A stretch of 64,000 bases of DNA from Paraglaciecola mesophila (GCF_009906955.1 NZ_CP047656.1:2311501-2375500), one strand, 5' to 3'; positions 20,743 through 30,261 are shown, counted from the stretch's first letter. Notes: generated by a model not told the origin, from the sequence alone. A program made the numbers and translations.

Positions 20743-22122
20743 CTAGTTAAATTTACGGACTTTAAACTTCTTACCTTTAATTTTTCCTTCACCTAACTGG
20801 CGCATAGCGCGTTTGACACTGCGCGTTTTAACCGCTAAATAAGCATGAAACTCGGTAATATGAATTTTCCCAATATCATCACCTGGGATTTCTGCTTGCT
20901 TGGTCAGTGCCCCGAGTAAATCCCCTGGTCGCAACTTCGCCTTTTTCCCACCATCAACACATAACGTACTGTATTGAGGCTGAACAAGACGATTGACATG
21001 AAAACGCATGGCCTGAATGCCAGTCCACTTCAATTTTGCTTTTTGATAGTCTTCGATTGCATTGGCTCTGGCCATTTCATCAGGTGCCACCAGCGTCAGT
21101 GCAACCCCTTTAGATTCCGCTCTTCCAGTTCTTCCTATTCGGTGGATGTGCACCTCAGGGTCGGGCGTGATGTGATAACTGATTACCGCATTGACCTCTT
21201 TAATATCTAATCCTCGAGAAGCGACATCTGTGGCCACCAATACCGACACGCTCTTATTGGCAAAACGCACTAACACTTGGTTGCGCTCACGCTGCTCTAA
21301 ATCACCATGCAGAGCCAGAACTGACACACCTAGTGATTTCAATTCTTCAGCCACTTCCTGACAAGCGATTTTGGTATTGCAAAAAACAATGGCAGATTCT
21401 GGCTGATAATGACTTAACAGTGCAGCGGTTGCCTTGGTTCGTTGCGCATCGTCCACTTCGAAGAATACTTGTTGAATAGAATCTGTGTCATGAGTTGACT
21501 CAACCGTCACTTCTAATGGGTTTTTCTGTACTTGGCCACTGATCGCTGCGATTGAGTCAGGATAAGTAGCAGAAAACAACAACGTTTGACGCTGCTCGGG
21601 TACGCTTTTGATAACAGCGTCCATTTCATCTTCAAAGCCCATGTCAAGCATGCGGTCAGCTTCATCTAACACCAGAGTATTGACTTCTGATAAGTCCAAG
21701 CGACGCTTGTAAAGATGATCCATTATACGCCCAGGCGTGCCCACAATAATGTGCGCGCCATGCTCAAGCGAGCCTATTTGTGGTCCCATGGGCGTACCAC
21801 CGCATAAGGTCAACACTTTAATATTGTGAATAGCCCGTCCTAAACGGCGGATCTCTAAAGCAACTTGCTCAGCCAATTCACGTGTTGGACACATCACGAG
21901 TGCCTGAACTCGAAAACGCTTTACATCTAAATTGTGCAGCAGGGCCAAACCAAACGCGGCTGTTTTACCGCTACCGGTTTTGGCTTTCGCTACCACGTCA
22001 CGCCCAGCCAAGATGGCAGGCAAGGTACCAGCTTGAATCTCAGTCATTTGACTGAAACCCATGCTCTGTAGATTGTCTAACAAGGCTGGCTCAAGCCCCA
22101 GGGAGGAAAATTCCTTACTCAC
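20743..22122 (-). CDS. dbpA: ATP-dependent RNA helicase DbpA
   Basis: A DEAD-box helicase of 459 residues. The helicase motifs are all visible: motif I AKTGSGKTA, PTRELAEQ, DEADRMLDMGF, SAT, VATDVASRGLDI and HRIGRTGR. The C-terminal 75 residues form the DbpA RNA-binding domain (KLRPGDLLGALT, ending KGKKFKVRKF), which in E. coli targets hairpin 92 of 23S rRNA during 50S assembly. Length matches E. coli DbpA (457). It lies 27 bases after the crotonase-fold gene, on the same strand. Confidence 0.93.
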   Translation of the reverse strand: MSKEFSSLGLEPALLDNLQSMGFSQMTEIQAGTLPAILAGRDVVAKAKTGSGKTAAFGLALLHNLDVKRFRVQALVMCPTRELAEQVALEIRRLGRAIHNIKVLTLCGGTPMGPQIGSLEHGAHIIVGTPGRIMDHLYKRRLDLSEVNTLVLDEADRMLDMGFEDEMDAVIKSVPEQRQTLLFSATYPDSIAAISGQVQKNPLEVTVESTHDTDSIQQVFFEVDDAQRTKATAALLSHYQPESAIVFCNTKIACQEVAEELKSLGVSVLALHGDLEQRERNQVLVRFANKSVSVLVATDVASRGLDIKEVNAVISYHITPDPEVHIHRIGRTGRAESKGVALTLVAPDEMARANAIEDYQKAKLKWTGIQAMRFHVNRLVQPQYSTLCVDGGKKAKLRPGDLLGALTKQAEIPGDDIGKIHITEFHAYLAVKTRSVKRAMRQLGEGKIKGKKFKVRKFN

Positions 22123-22149
22123 AACACTCTCTCATTTATGTATTAATCG

Positions 22150-22839
22150 TTAAAGACTCGAACCACGGTCGACTTCAATCGCTTTATCAAGCGCGTCTAA
22201 CAGTCCGGCACGAGCTTTTAACTTAGTTTGTTTATGGGCTTTCATATTCAATTTGGTCATTGCTTGTGCCGCAGCAGTAACGGTTTGTTCAAACGCTTCT
22301 GGTGCTACTGCAACATCTAAGAAACCCGCAGTAACCGCATCGTCAACTGATAGCATTTCAGCTAAAATGACCGAGCGATTAAAGAAAACTGGCGCTAATC
22401 TGCCCCGAGCTAACTCTAATCCAGCTTGATGCATGGTCATACCGATAGCGACTTCATTTAAACCAATCTTAAATTTACCTTGAATCCCAATACGAAAATC
22501 TGACGCCAAAAGCACGAATGCCCCCTTAGCGACCGCATGCCCAGTACAGGCAGCAATGATAGGATAATCAAAAGAGAGCATTCTACGCGTCAATGTCGAG
22601 CCTTTCTCAACTAATTTCATTGCAGCGTCCATACTTTCTTGCATGACAGTTAGATCATAGCCAGCGGAAAACATACCTAGCTGGCCTTTAATCACTACTA
22701 CTGCTTTATCTACTATTGCTTTATCCAAAGCAGCATTTAGAGCATCAATCATCTCGTGGGACAAGGCATTCACTTTGCCATTATTCAGAGTAATGGTTGC
22801 AACCTTGTCGTCACATTGGTATTGCACTAAATCAGTCAT
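22150..22839 (-). CDS. Crotonase/enoyl-CoA hydratase family protein
   Basis: A 229-residue crotonase-fold protein. The oxyanion-hole region is seen as MFSAGYDL and the hydrophobic core as PIIAACTGHAVAKGAFVLLASD. The first catalytic glutamate of classical hydratases (in GGGCEL) is replaced here by alanine (KGAFVLL). A glutamate is kept in the second position (GLNEVAIGMTM). It may therefore be an isomerase, thioesterase or hydrolase rather than a standard beta-oxidation hydratase. It is short compared with the usual 255-265 residues. It sits alone, without other fatty-acid genes nearby. Confidence 0.8.
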   Translation of the reverse strand: MTDLVQYQCDDKVATITLNNGKVNALSHEMIDALNAALDKAIVDKAVVVIKGQLGMFSAGYDLTVMQESMDAAMKLVEKGSTLTRRMLSFDYPIIAACTGHAVAKGAFVLLASDFRIGIQGKFKIGLNEVAIGMTMHQAGLELARGRLAPVFFNRSVILAEMLSVDDAVTAGFLDVAVAPEAFEQTVTAAAQAMTKLNMKAHKQTKLKARAGLLDALDKAIEVDRGSSL

Positions 22840-22941
22840 TTTCGTTCCTTTTATTTTTATGTTTTAGGTAAATTTTTTGAGGGCGCTAATCACTGTATCG
22901 ACTACAGCGCCGATGAAAACACGAACCCAGCGCTTAGCCCA

Positions 22942-23715
22942 TTAAGGCGCATTAATCGCCACCAAGCCCACGTTTTTGTTGATAATTCGTTGCATTTCAC
23001 CAGAGCGATGCATTTCGGCAATAGCGGCATTCACCTCTGGCATTTTTGGGGACCACTCAGGTGAAAACGCTAACGGTATTTCATCTTTTTCTCCTAAACC
23101 GCCTAGGTAAAACACGTGTCTTTGATCATTGCGCGAATCTATCGTCCAGGTGGCACGGTAGGTATTGGTGTAAATTAGATCGCATCTAGACTGCTGAAGT
23201 AACTCAAATAACCGGGTATGGCTGCTCACATAAATCGGTGAGATCATGCCAGCGCTTAACCATTTCGTAAGTTCGGGATATCGATAATTTTCGCGTAAAC
23301 ACACCGACTTACCTTTAACATTGGCAAGCACATCCGTATTAGATACTGGCTGCTCAAGTCCGTAAAATGCATGGTTATAGCTAAAGACTGTGCCGCTAAG
23401 CACGAACGAATTAGGTGATGCTAACCATTTTTTGGCGATAAACCCAGCATCAGCCTTATGCTCAAGAATGTCTTGATCAATTTTATTTCTTGCGGTGGGT
23501 AAATAGCGCACTTCAAGGTTCAGTGATTTCCCGATATAGCGCAATATATCTGTGTACAAGCCTTGTTCACTTTGGGTTTGAGCATCATAGCTGTAAAACG
23601 GTAAACTCTCTGAGTATACAACTGCCACAACCAACTCTCGAGAGTGGCTCTGAGTATACCCATGCTGGCTCACCAGCACACAAAAGAAGAGGAAGACAAG
23701 CCTGTTACAAAACAC
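22942..23715 (-). CDS. Periplasmic solute-binding-like protein (family 3 type)
   Basis: A 257-residue exported protein with a signal peptide (about residues 1-24). It has the bacterial extracellular solute-binding fold: an N-terminal lobe starting ELVVAVVYSESLPFYSYD and the YTDILRYIGKSLNLEVRYLP element. No permease or ATPase gene is adjacent, so it is unlikely to be a regular ABC transporter subunit. Stand-alone proteins of this type in Alteromonadales may be sensors, but no evidence here shows a ligand. It resembles the next gene upstream in fold. Confidence 0.7.
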   Translation of the reverse strand: MFCNRLVFLFFCVLVSQHGYTQSHSRELVVAVVYSESLPFYSYDAQTQSEQGLYTDILRYIGKSLNLEVRYLPTARNKIDQDILEHKADAGFIAKKWLASPNSFVLSGTVFSYNHAFYGLEQPVSNTDVLANVKGKSVCLRENYRYPELTKWLSAGMISPIYVSSHTRLFELLQQSRCDLIYTNTYRATWTIDSRNDQRHVFYLGGLGEKDEIPLAFSPEWSPKMPEVNAAIAEMHRSGEMQRIINKNVGLVAINAP

Positions 23716-23884
23716 TTGATGGACTCTTGCACATTGATATAGGCCTTCTGTAAAGTAGATCTATGTGGGAGTCGCTCAGTGTAATAAGTTGTGAAACTGA
23801 TGGCTATCACTTTAATGAATTGCTTCAAATCAATAGCGAATATACGTAAAAAATGTCACATACTGAGTAACAAAGAAAGGCTTG

Positions 23885-24709
23885 CTACCATAAATTCAAA
23901 ACACCGTTTTCAATATGTAACTTAAAAGGGCCTTGCTCCTGTAACTTAGTTAGCCAGTTTTGCTGAATTCGATGAAACTCAGCACTGTTTAGAAACCGTT
24001 CCGCGGCAGCATTCAATTTATCAATATGTCGAGTATCACTGTTTTTAGACATCGCGATATAACTAGTGAGAACATCGTATTGATATAGCAACTCGAAGCG
24101 CGAGCAATCTGCATTTTGTTTGAAGCAGAAATAACGCAAACCTGCGTCAGAAAAAAACAACGAGCGCAACTTACCTGTCAGCAGATGAGATACAGCAGAA
24201 TCATAATCATCATAAGTCGCCACACCTCGAATATTCTCTGCTTGCAATACCTTATGTCTAAAATCACTTTCAAGCACACCTATTGGTGTGACATCGTTAA
24301 CATCAGAAAATGTAGCAATAGGCTTATCATTTGAAGGGTTACCCAGTACACCATACACATTTGATGTAAGAGGTAACACCCAATGAAAATCCTCTTCACG
24401 CTCGGGTGTTCGAGCCAGAGGAAAAACTAAAACATTTGGTTTGTGCTTCGATTCTTGGATTAAGCGCTCCCAAGGTGCCGCGAGGATTTCTTGTTGAATA
24501 TCAGCCTCCGCTAATATCCCCTGCATCACCTCTATTAAATACCCTTCTAGTTGTCCTCTTTCACTACGAAAACTAAAAGGGGGTTCAAGAGACGTCAGTA
24601 CCCAGAATTCTGGCTCAGCTGTATTCACTTGGGCAAGTGCTCGGGCATTTAACGTCAAGCAGCACACCAACCCGAATAGAACTATCCCAAACCCCCGCTT
24701 AAAAGCCAT
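23885..24709 (-). CDS. Periplasmic solute-binding-like protein (family 3 type), pyrC-linked
   Basis: A 274-residue protein with an N-terminal signal peptide (to about residue 26, ending ARALA). The solute-binding fold is seen in SLEPPFSFRSERGQLEGYLIEVMQ-type sequence. The start codon lies 2 bases after the pyrC stop, so it is almost surely in the pyrC transcript. It has no transport partner genes. Together with the gene at 22942 it forms a pair of orphan binding-protein-like genes. Ligand and role are unknown. Confidence 0.7.
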   Translation of the reverse strand: MAFKRGFGIVLFGLVCCLTLNARALAQVNTAEPEFWVLTSLEPPFSFRSERGQLEGYLIEVMQGILAEADIQQEILAAPWERLIQESKHKPNVLVFPLARTPEREEDFHWVLPLTSNVYGVLGNPSNDKPIATFSDVNDVTPIGVLESDFRHKVLQAENIRGVATYDDYDSAVSHLLTGKLRSLFFSDAGLRYFCFKQNADCSRFELLYQYDVLTSYIAMSKNSDTRHIDKLNAAAERFLNSAEFHRIQQNWLTKLQEQGPFKLHIENGVLNLW

Positions 24710-24711
24710 GT

Positions 24712-25743
24712 TTACTTAAGCGCCCACTGCACAGTTTGCCCTGCAAAAAAGGGAACTATCAGTTCGCCGTTAGGCAAAGTAATGGACTCAGGCACTTGCC
24801 ATGCATCTTTGATTAAGGTGATTTTTTTTGTATTACGGGGCAAACCATAAAAATCCGCTCCATGATGACTCGCAAACCCTTCAAGCTTATCTAAAGCGTC
24901 TAATTCTTCGAATACTTGTGCATATAGCTCTAGTGCACTCCATGCACTGTAACAACCGGCGCAACCACAAGCAGACTCTTTGGCGTGCTTTTCATGTGGT
25001 GCAGAATCAGTCCCTAAAAAGAACTTACTAGAGCCTGTCGCAACAGCTTTGCGCAAGGCATGCTGATGTGTGCTGCGTTTTAATACAGGCAAACAAAAAT
25101 TATGTGGTCGCACACCGCCTACCAATAAATCATTTCGGTTTAATAAAAGATGTTGAGGGGTAATTGTGGCAGCGACATTGTGTGAACTCGCATTAACAAA
25201 GTCCACCGCGTCGCTCGTGGTAATGTGTTCAAACACCACTTTTAAATGGGGAAACTGGTCAACAATTTTAATCAAGAATTGTTCAATAAATAACTTTTCA
25301 CGATCAAAAATATCCACGTGACTTTCAGTGACTTCACCATGAATCAACAGCAACAGCCCCTGTTCAGCCATCTCTGCAAAAACAGGGAATAATGCCTCAA
25401 TTCCTTTTACTGCTGCGTCAGAGTTTGTGGTTGCCCCAGCTGGGTACAGTTTAGCCGCAACAACACCGGCTTTCTTAGCCGCACGGATATCTTCCACAGA
25501 AGTCGTATTGGTTAAAAACAGGGTCATTAAAGGTTCAAAATCACTGCCTTGCGGCCTTGCCGCTAATATCCGCTCACGATAGGCGCTAGCCAACTCTGCA
25601 TTAACAACAGGTGGCACCAAATTAGGCATAACAATGGCGCGTTTAAATGACCTGGCTGTGGCTGGCACGGTTTCCTGCAACATATCATTGTCGCGAAAGT
25701 GTAAATGCCAATCGTCTGGCTGGGTCAAGGTGATTTGCTGCAT
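24712..25743 (-). CDS. pyrC: Dihydroorotase
   Basis: This cytoplasmic zinc enzyme cyclises carbamoyl-aspartate to dihydroorotate in pyrimidine synthesis. The 343-residue length fits the short, E. coli-type PyrC. Metal ligands are in the N-terminal HLHFRDN motif and the carboxylated lysine in [14 protein letters not shown], with the later HGEV and FEHITT histidines and the GTDSAPH aspartate. It is followed without a gap by an exported solute-binding-like gene. Confidence 0.96.
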   Translation of the reverse strand: MQQITLTQPDDWHLHFRDNDMLQETVPATARSFKRAIVMPNLVPPVVNAELASAYRERILAARPQGSDFEPLMTLFLTNTTSVEDIRAAKKAGVVAAKLYPAGATTNSDAAVKGIEALFPVFAEMAEQGLLLLIHGEVTESHVDIFDREKLFIEQFLIKIVDQFPHLKVVFEHITTSDAVDFVNASSHNVAATITPQHLLLNRNDLLVGGVRPHNFCLPVLKRSTHQHALRKAVATGSSKFFLGTDSAPHEKHAKESACGCAGCYSAWSALELYAQVFEELDALDKLEGFASHHGADFYGLPRNTKKITLIKDAWQVPESITLPNGELIVPFFAGQTVQWALK

Positions 25744-25930
25744 GTTTTAGCCTTAAGTCATATTGTGTTAGGTCATTGTTCACTTATAGTATGCCGTAAA
25801 TTGCACTTAGATATAATAGTCAAAATACACCTTAATTGACTGAATAGAAAAACATGCGTCCTCGGTCTATTAATAAAATTAGCGCATAAATAATGCGCAG
25901 AAACGATTAGCCCTAGACATTGGACCTACC

Positions 25931-27682
25931 ATGACAACAGCCATCTCCTTACTAAAGCTTGTTCCCCAAGAAAAACACAATGTCATTTTATCTGGGGTAA
26001 TGAGCCTGATTGACAAATTACTGGCGATCCATCGTTTAGATCATTTGTACCGTGCGCATCAGTTAACTGGAAAGAGTAAAGAAGAATTTGCAAAATCCTT
26101 GCTGGCAGCACTGAATGTCACGATAAAGGGGGCTGATGCGTTACAACAAAAAGTGCCACATGAAGGCCCGCTAGTTATTGCCAGTAATCACCCTTTTGGA
26201 GGAATAGAAGGGGTCATATTGGCCTATATTATTGGGCAAATCAGAACGGATTTAAAAGTTCTTGCCAATCAAGGTCTGCAACTTTTTAGCGAACTAAACG
26301 ACTATTTTATTTTTACAAACCCTTTGTCTGAGCGCGATCCTAAGAACGGGCCATCTCTAAGAGCAAGTTTGCGTCATGTGAAACAAGGAGGTGCGTTGCT
26401 TATTTTCCCAGCAGGTCGTGTCTCTTATTATCAGGCTGATAAAAAACGTATTAGCGAACATCAATGGAATCGTATTGTGGCGAATCTAGTAACGCGCACT
26501 CAAGCGAATTATTTACCCGTTTTCGTTAGCGGCCAAAATAGTCCTTTATTTTACCGCCTAGGCCGGATCTATTATCGTTTGCGTATGTTGATGCTACCTA
26601 GAGAGTTGCTAAACAAACAGGATACATGCATCACCATTACCGCAGGTTCGAGTATACCTGCTAAGACCTTTCGTGCAGACAACGATGACATTGAGCAAAC
26701 CGCCCTGCAACGCATTCAAAGTTATGCACAAGATCCTGTTTGGCGACATACTTGGCCTGAGTCTAATATCGTAAAACTCAAGCCCCTAATTAATGAAGTC
26801 CCTGGCAGCGTCATCAAATCTGAACTCGCGCAATTAGCGGACAGTCAAACACTATTGAGCTACCGCAATCTAGACGTGTATTACGCCTACTATGAGCAAA
26901 TACCGCAAACGGTCAAAGAAATAGCTCGACTGCGTGAGTCAGTCTTTCGTGAGCATGACGAAGGCAGTGGAAATCCTTTAGATACAGACGACTTCGACAA
27001 AACTTACACCCATTTATTTATCGTTGAACGTGATAAAGGGCGAATTATCGGAGCTTATCGCATGGGACAGTCTGACCGCTTATTGTCTAACAGCTTAGGC
27101 GGCGCAGATCCCTTTTATTTAAGTGCTATGTTTAACTTTTCAGCTGACTTCATTAACCGCCAAGCGCCGTGTCTAGAAATGGGCCGCTCATTTTTGATCC
27201 CTGAATACCAAAACAGCTTTCAAGGATTACTTCTCTTGTGGCGGGGTATTGGTCGTTTTGTATGTCAGTTTCCTCAATATCGAACGCTTTACGGCACTGT
27301 TTCGTTAAGCAAATTATACGACCCTCGTAGTGTCAGCCTGATAGAGCATGCCTTAGTCACTCCGACAAAAAGCGCAACTGCGCGTACTCAACTTGGTTTT
27401 CCTGTATCAGCAGAAATAGCCGATTTTGCTCGGCAGTACCCATTAGCCAACCACCTGACGAGTTTGCTCGCAGGAATAGAGAGTGATGGAAAAGATATTC
27501 CTATCCTTCTCAAGCATTACCAAAAACTTGGGGCTAAATTTCATTGTTTAGGGATAGACAGTAACTTTAATTACACCCCCGGATTGTTGCTCAGTGTTGA
27601 GCTTGCCAACGCACCAGAAAAGCTAGGAAAATTGTATTTAGGTGAGGGCTGGGAGAAATATAAAAACTATCAGAAGGATTGA
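25931..27682 (+). CDS. Two-domain acyltransferase, probable bifunctional ornithine lipid synthase (OlsF type)
   Basis: A 583-residue fusion. Residues about 60-280 form a PlsC-like lysophospholipid acyltransferase domain with NHPFGGIEG at 86-94 and FPAGRVSYY. Residues about 315-560 form a GNAT-like OlsB domain (ARLRESVFREH, then THLFIVERD and IIGAYRMG). In OlsF of Serratia the OlsB-like half N-acylates ornithine and the OlsA-like half O-acylates the product, so one protein makes ornithine lipid. The same domain order here supports that role; the activity is inferred. It stands alone, and a hairpin follows it. Confidence 0.8.
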   Translation: MTTAISLLKLVPQEKHNVILSGVMSLIDKLLAIHRLDHLYRAHQLTGKSKEEFAKSLLAALNVTIKGADALQQKVPHEGPLVIASNHPFGGIEGVILAYIIGQIRTDLKVLANQGLQLFSELNDYFIFTNPLSERDPKNGPSLRASLRHVKQGGALLIFPAGRVSYYQADKKRISEHQWNRIVANLVTRTQANYLPVFVSGQNSPLFYRLGRIYYRLRMLMLPRELLNKQDTCITITAGSSIPAKTFRADNDDIEQTALQRIQSYAQDPVWRHTWPESNIVKLKPLINEVPGSVIKSELAQLADSQTLLSYRNLDVYYAYYEQIPQTVKEIARLRESVFREHDEGSGNPLDTDDFDKTYTHLFIVERDKGRIIGAYRMGQSDRLLSNSLGGADPFYLSAMFNFSADFINRQAPCLEMGRSFLIPEYQNSFQGLLLLWRGIGRFVCQFPQYRTLYGTVSLSKLYDPRSVSLIEHALVTPTKSATARTQLGFPVSAEIADFARQYPLANHLTSLLAGIESDGKDIPILLKHYQKLGAKFHCLGIDSNFNYTPGLLLSVELANAPEKLGKLYLGEGWEKYKNYQKD

Positions 27683-27699
27683 GGTTTAAAATTCACTGC

Positions 27700-27729
27700 T
27701 AGCGCTTTGAAAAATAGCTCAAAGCGCTA
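27700..27729. terminator. Hairpin between convergent olsF-like and yjdM genes
   Basis: An 11-bp perfect inverted repeat, TAGCGCTTTGA (27700-27710) with TCAAAGCGCTA (27719-27729), lies 18 bases after the olsF-like stop and between convergent genes. There is no T-run on either side, so it is only a possible terminator or an mRNA 3'-end stabiliser. Confidence 0.45.
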
Positions 27730-27791
27730 TCAGTCGAGAGTCCGTGTTTATTGTATTAAATATAACGGCCTAGAAAAACAGAAAATGTAAG

Positions 27792-28130
27792 TTAAACTTT
27801 TTTCACAAACTCTGATTTGAGCTTCATCGCTCCCACTCCATCGATTTTACAATCAATGTCATGATCACCATCAACCAGTCGAATGTTTTTGACTTTAGTG
27901 CCCACCTTCACTACCAATGACGAACCTTTCACTTTTAAATCTTTAATAACAGTAACAGTGTCTCCGTCATTTAAGGTATTGCCATTCGAATCCCTTATAA
28001 CAGGGGTGTCGTCTTCAGCGGCAACATCACCTTGTGCCCATTCATGGCCACACTCAGGGCAAACAAACATATTTCCATCTTCATAGGTGTATTCGGAATT
28101 ACACGCAGTACAATTGGGTAAACCACTCAT
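27792..28130 (-). CDS. yjdM: Zinc-ribbon protein YjdM (PhnA family)
   Basis: The start is taken at the ATG at 28130, preceded by AAAGGA, giving 112 residues, the family length; the frame is open 24 codons further upstream without a ribosome-binding site. The N-terminal zinc ribbon has cysteines C7/C10 and C24/C27 (CTAC and CPEC). A conserved beta domain follows ([20 protein letters not shown]). The family was once called phosphonoacetate hydrolase PhnA, but its true role is unsettled and no phosphonate genes are near. Confidence 0.9.
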   Translation of the reverse strand: MSGLPNCTACNSEYTYEDGNMFVCPECGHEWAQGDVAAEDDTPVIRDSNGNTLNDGDTVTVIKDLKVKGSSLVVKVGTKVKNIRLVDGDHDIDCKIDGVGAMKLKSEFVKKV

Positions 28131-28250
28131 GGTATGTCCTTTGATAGCTAAGAGTCGTGCCTGCTTATCGAAACAATATACAAACCGTAGATAAACAAGC
28201 AAAATTTGGCGTTATTATCCACAAAAATATAAAAACACCAAATTTCTATT

Positions 28251-28772
28251 TTACGCGTGAGTTCGTTGATAGGTTGCAGTAGACGGTGCTACACCGAACA
28301 ATGCGTGTGTCGTTTGCCCTTGCAGAGAGACGATAATCGCTAACAAAGAAAAGTGATGAATAGCGTGGCTGGATACAAATAATAACTCACGTCCTAAGGT
28401 CGAGCTAACTTCATCCACATGTACTTCTTCCACCGAGGTTTCACTGAGTACTTTGAGCTTAGTATGCATATCGTTTTGATAGACTTCCAATAACCAATTT
28501 TCGATATCGTCCCAAGCTTGTAAAGCAGATGTCGTTGAATGTGCTACATCTGAGCCGCGGTGACGTTGATTGTAATCCACCACCCCCACGGTAATACTTT
28601 GCTTAAGTGCTAAGTAATGATCAATAACGTGACGCATATGTGCACCTGCGCTACTGGCTACATGAGGTGCCATCACTTTTTGATAAGCATGATGTGATAT
28701 ATGCTGCAAAAACGCTCTGGCTTGCTCGATAGTTTCTAGGTGGCTTTTCAGTGCCTGATTGTCGCTGAGCAT
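28251..28772 (-). CDS. DinB-like four-helix protein
   Basis: A 173-residue all-helical protein whose histidines fit the metal site of the DinB superfamily: HMRHVIDHYLAL near residues 45-56 and SSHAIHHFSLLA near 134-145. DinB-fold enzymes include bacillithiol and mycothiol transferases, but most family members have no known reaction. No signal peptide or membrane segment is seen. It lies between yjdM and the lipocalin gene on the same strand, with gaps of 120 and 70 bases, so it may be its own unit. Confidence 0.75.
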   Translation of the reverse strand: MLSDNQALKSHLETIEQARAFLQHISHHAYQKVMAPHVASSAGAHMRHVIDHYLALKQSITVGVVDYNQRHRGSDVAHSTTSALQAWDDIENWLLEVYQNDMHTKLKVLSETSVEEVHVDEVSSTLGRELLFVSSHAIHHFSLLAIIVSLQGQTTHALFGVAPSTATYQRTHA

Positions 28773-28842
28773 AGGATTCCTGTTACTTCTTATAAACTAC
28801 GGTTAAAAGACCCTGATTAGGCGCTAAACATTTCAAAATATA

Positions 28843-29427
28843 TTATTCGCTCAATTCTCGGATGTCCTGCTTAATGAAGATTAACTTTTGCGTATCAAAG
28901 CCTGCTTCATGCGCTTTTTTGAGCAGCACTTGCGTTGCATCAGATGATAATTTTGGCTGACGCGCTAACATCCATAAGTAATCTCGATTTGGTCCAGTGA
29001 TCATCGCATACTCATAACCTTCTATGTCTAACGAAAAGATCACATAACTTGCATAAAAAGGTCCAAAGAACGATACCTTTAGATGACCTACGTCTTCACG
29101 ACCAACGAAGTAGGCTTTCCCTACAGCCTCTTCCCATGTCTGCTTAATTGGGTTAAATCCTCTGTTAATCACTTTGATGCCCCCATCTTTGCGCATACTG
29201 TATTGTGCCGTTACCTGCTCAAGATCACGCTCAAACGAATGGTCGTAGCGCGCTATTTCATACCAAGTACCCAGATACCGATTAACATCAAAACCGTTAA
29301 CCGGCTCTATACCTTGCGGAATAGAGGTACACCCCGTAAGAAGCAAAATCATAGGGAGTACAACTCCCCCTCGCTGACGCTTTAATAGCAAACGAATAAA
29401 CGAAATCTGTATTAGGTGAACGCTCAT
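28843..29427 (-). CDS. blc: Outer-membrane lipocalin, Blc-like lipoprotein
   Basis: A 194-residue lipoprotein with lipobox LLTG-C33 after a hydrophobic segment; the n-region is unusually long if the first ATG is used. The lipocalin motif FDVNRYLGTWYEIARYDHSFER is present, followed by the YAMITGPNRDYLWMLAR strand typical of bacterial Blc. Blc binds lysophospholipids or fatty acids in the outer membrane and is often induced in stationary phase. No co-operon partner is apparent. The start codon is uncertain; a start nearer the lipobox is possible. Confidence 0.88.
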   Translation of the reverse strand: MSVHLIQISFIRLLLKRQRGGVVLPMILLLTGCTSIPQGIEPVNGFDVNRYLGTWYEIARYDHSFERDLEQVTAQYSMRKDGGIKVINRGFNPIKQTWEEAVGKAYFVGREDVGHLKVSFFGPFYASYVIFSLDIEGYEYAMITGPNRDYLWMLARQPKLSSDATQVLLKKAHEAGFDTQKLIFIKQDIRELSE

Positions 29428-29575
29428 TATTACTGCCCTGTTGTTACAAAAATAGAAAATGAATAATACGTATGCCGACGCTGTATAGACCGTTCTAATA
29501 GTAAAATAACATGCTAAGTCACCATCAACATTTTATACACTAGCCGCTCATTCCTGTTATTGGTCTTTAGTTTAT

Positions 29576-29604
29576 TTGACAAACAAACGGTGCAGGTTTA
29601 GATT
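29576..29604 (+). promoter_or_regulatory. Predicted promoter of the GbsR-type regulator gene
   Basis: A perfect -35 box TTGACA (29576-29581) and TAGATT (29599-29604) are separated by 17 bases. The predicted start near 29611 leaves a leader of only about 17 bases before the ATG at 29628. The -35 box sits in a small inverted repeat (TTTGACAAA), which could be an operator for autoregulation; that is inference. Confidence 0.6.
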
Positions 29605-29627
29605 TCAATTATTACTGAAACTTCTAT

Positions 29628-30221
29628 ATGAAAGATAAACTTATGCAAATGACACCTATGATCGAGTCCTTTGTCATGCACTTTGGTGAAATGGGTAGCC
29701 GCTGGGGCTTCAATCGCACAGTCGGGCAAATGTATGCACTGCTGGTGATCAGTGAAGCCCCCTTGAGCGCCAATCAAATTGCAGAAGCGCTAAGTGTTTC
29801 TCGGGGCAACGTCAGTATGGGGTTAAAAGAATTACAGTCTTGGCAACTCATTAAGCAGCACCACATTGCGGGTGATCGTAAAGAGTACTATCAAAGTGCT
29901 GGCACTATCTGGGAGATGGCTAATAAGGTATTCGAAGAAAGACGCAAACGTGAAATGGACCCCACCCTGAGTTTACTACGCGGCATTATATTGGAAAACC
30001 CCGATAGCCCAGAAGAAGTCTACGCACAGCAGCGCCTGCAAGAAATTCACGATTTGCTTGAAACCATCAGTAAATGGACCAGTGAATTACAGCAAATGAA
30101 TCCAGATACACTGGGCACTCTAATGAAACTAGGCTCTGGTGTAGGCAAAGTCATCGATATGAAAAACAAACTGATTAAGCCAAGCCAAAAAAAGGAAATT
30201 AAAACAGAAGACGCTAAGTAA
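29628..30221 (+). CDS. GbsR/MarR-type transcriptional regulator
   Basis: A 197-residue DNA-binding protein. The winged helix-turn-helix is at about residues 40-95 (SANQIAEALSVSRGNVSMGLKELQSWQLI), followed by a helical dimerisation region. GbsR-type proteins repress genes for osmoprotectant choline uptake in Bacillus, but in gammaproteobacteria their targets vary. No choline or glycine betaine genes are adjacent. A predicted sigma-70 promoter is directly upstream; a weak hairpin with T-run (30241-30261) follows the stop. The start codon has no clear Shine-Dalgarno, so the second ATG at 29643 is also possible. Confidence 0.82.
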   Translation: MKDKLMQMTPMIESFVMHFGEMGSRWGFNRTVGQMYALLVISEAPLSANQIAEALSVSRGNVSMGLKELQSWQLIKQHHIAGDRKEYYQSAGTIWEMANKVFEERRKREMDPTLSLLRGIILENPDSPEEVYAQQRLQEIHDLLETISKWTSELQQMNPDTLGTLMKLGSGVGKVIDMKNKLIKPSQKKEIKTEDAK

Positions 30222-30240
30222 AGGCCAATTTTGCTCACGT

Positions 30241-30261
30241 AAAGTCCAATCGACTTTTTAC
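30241..30261 (+). terminator. Weak terminator after the GbsR-type gene
   Basis: The 6-bp stem AAAGTC/GACTTT (30241-30246 and 30252-30257) is directly followed by T residues. It lies 19 bases after the stop. The rest of the spacer up to 30502 is AT-rich with no gene that I can support. Confidence 0.45.
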
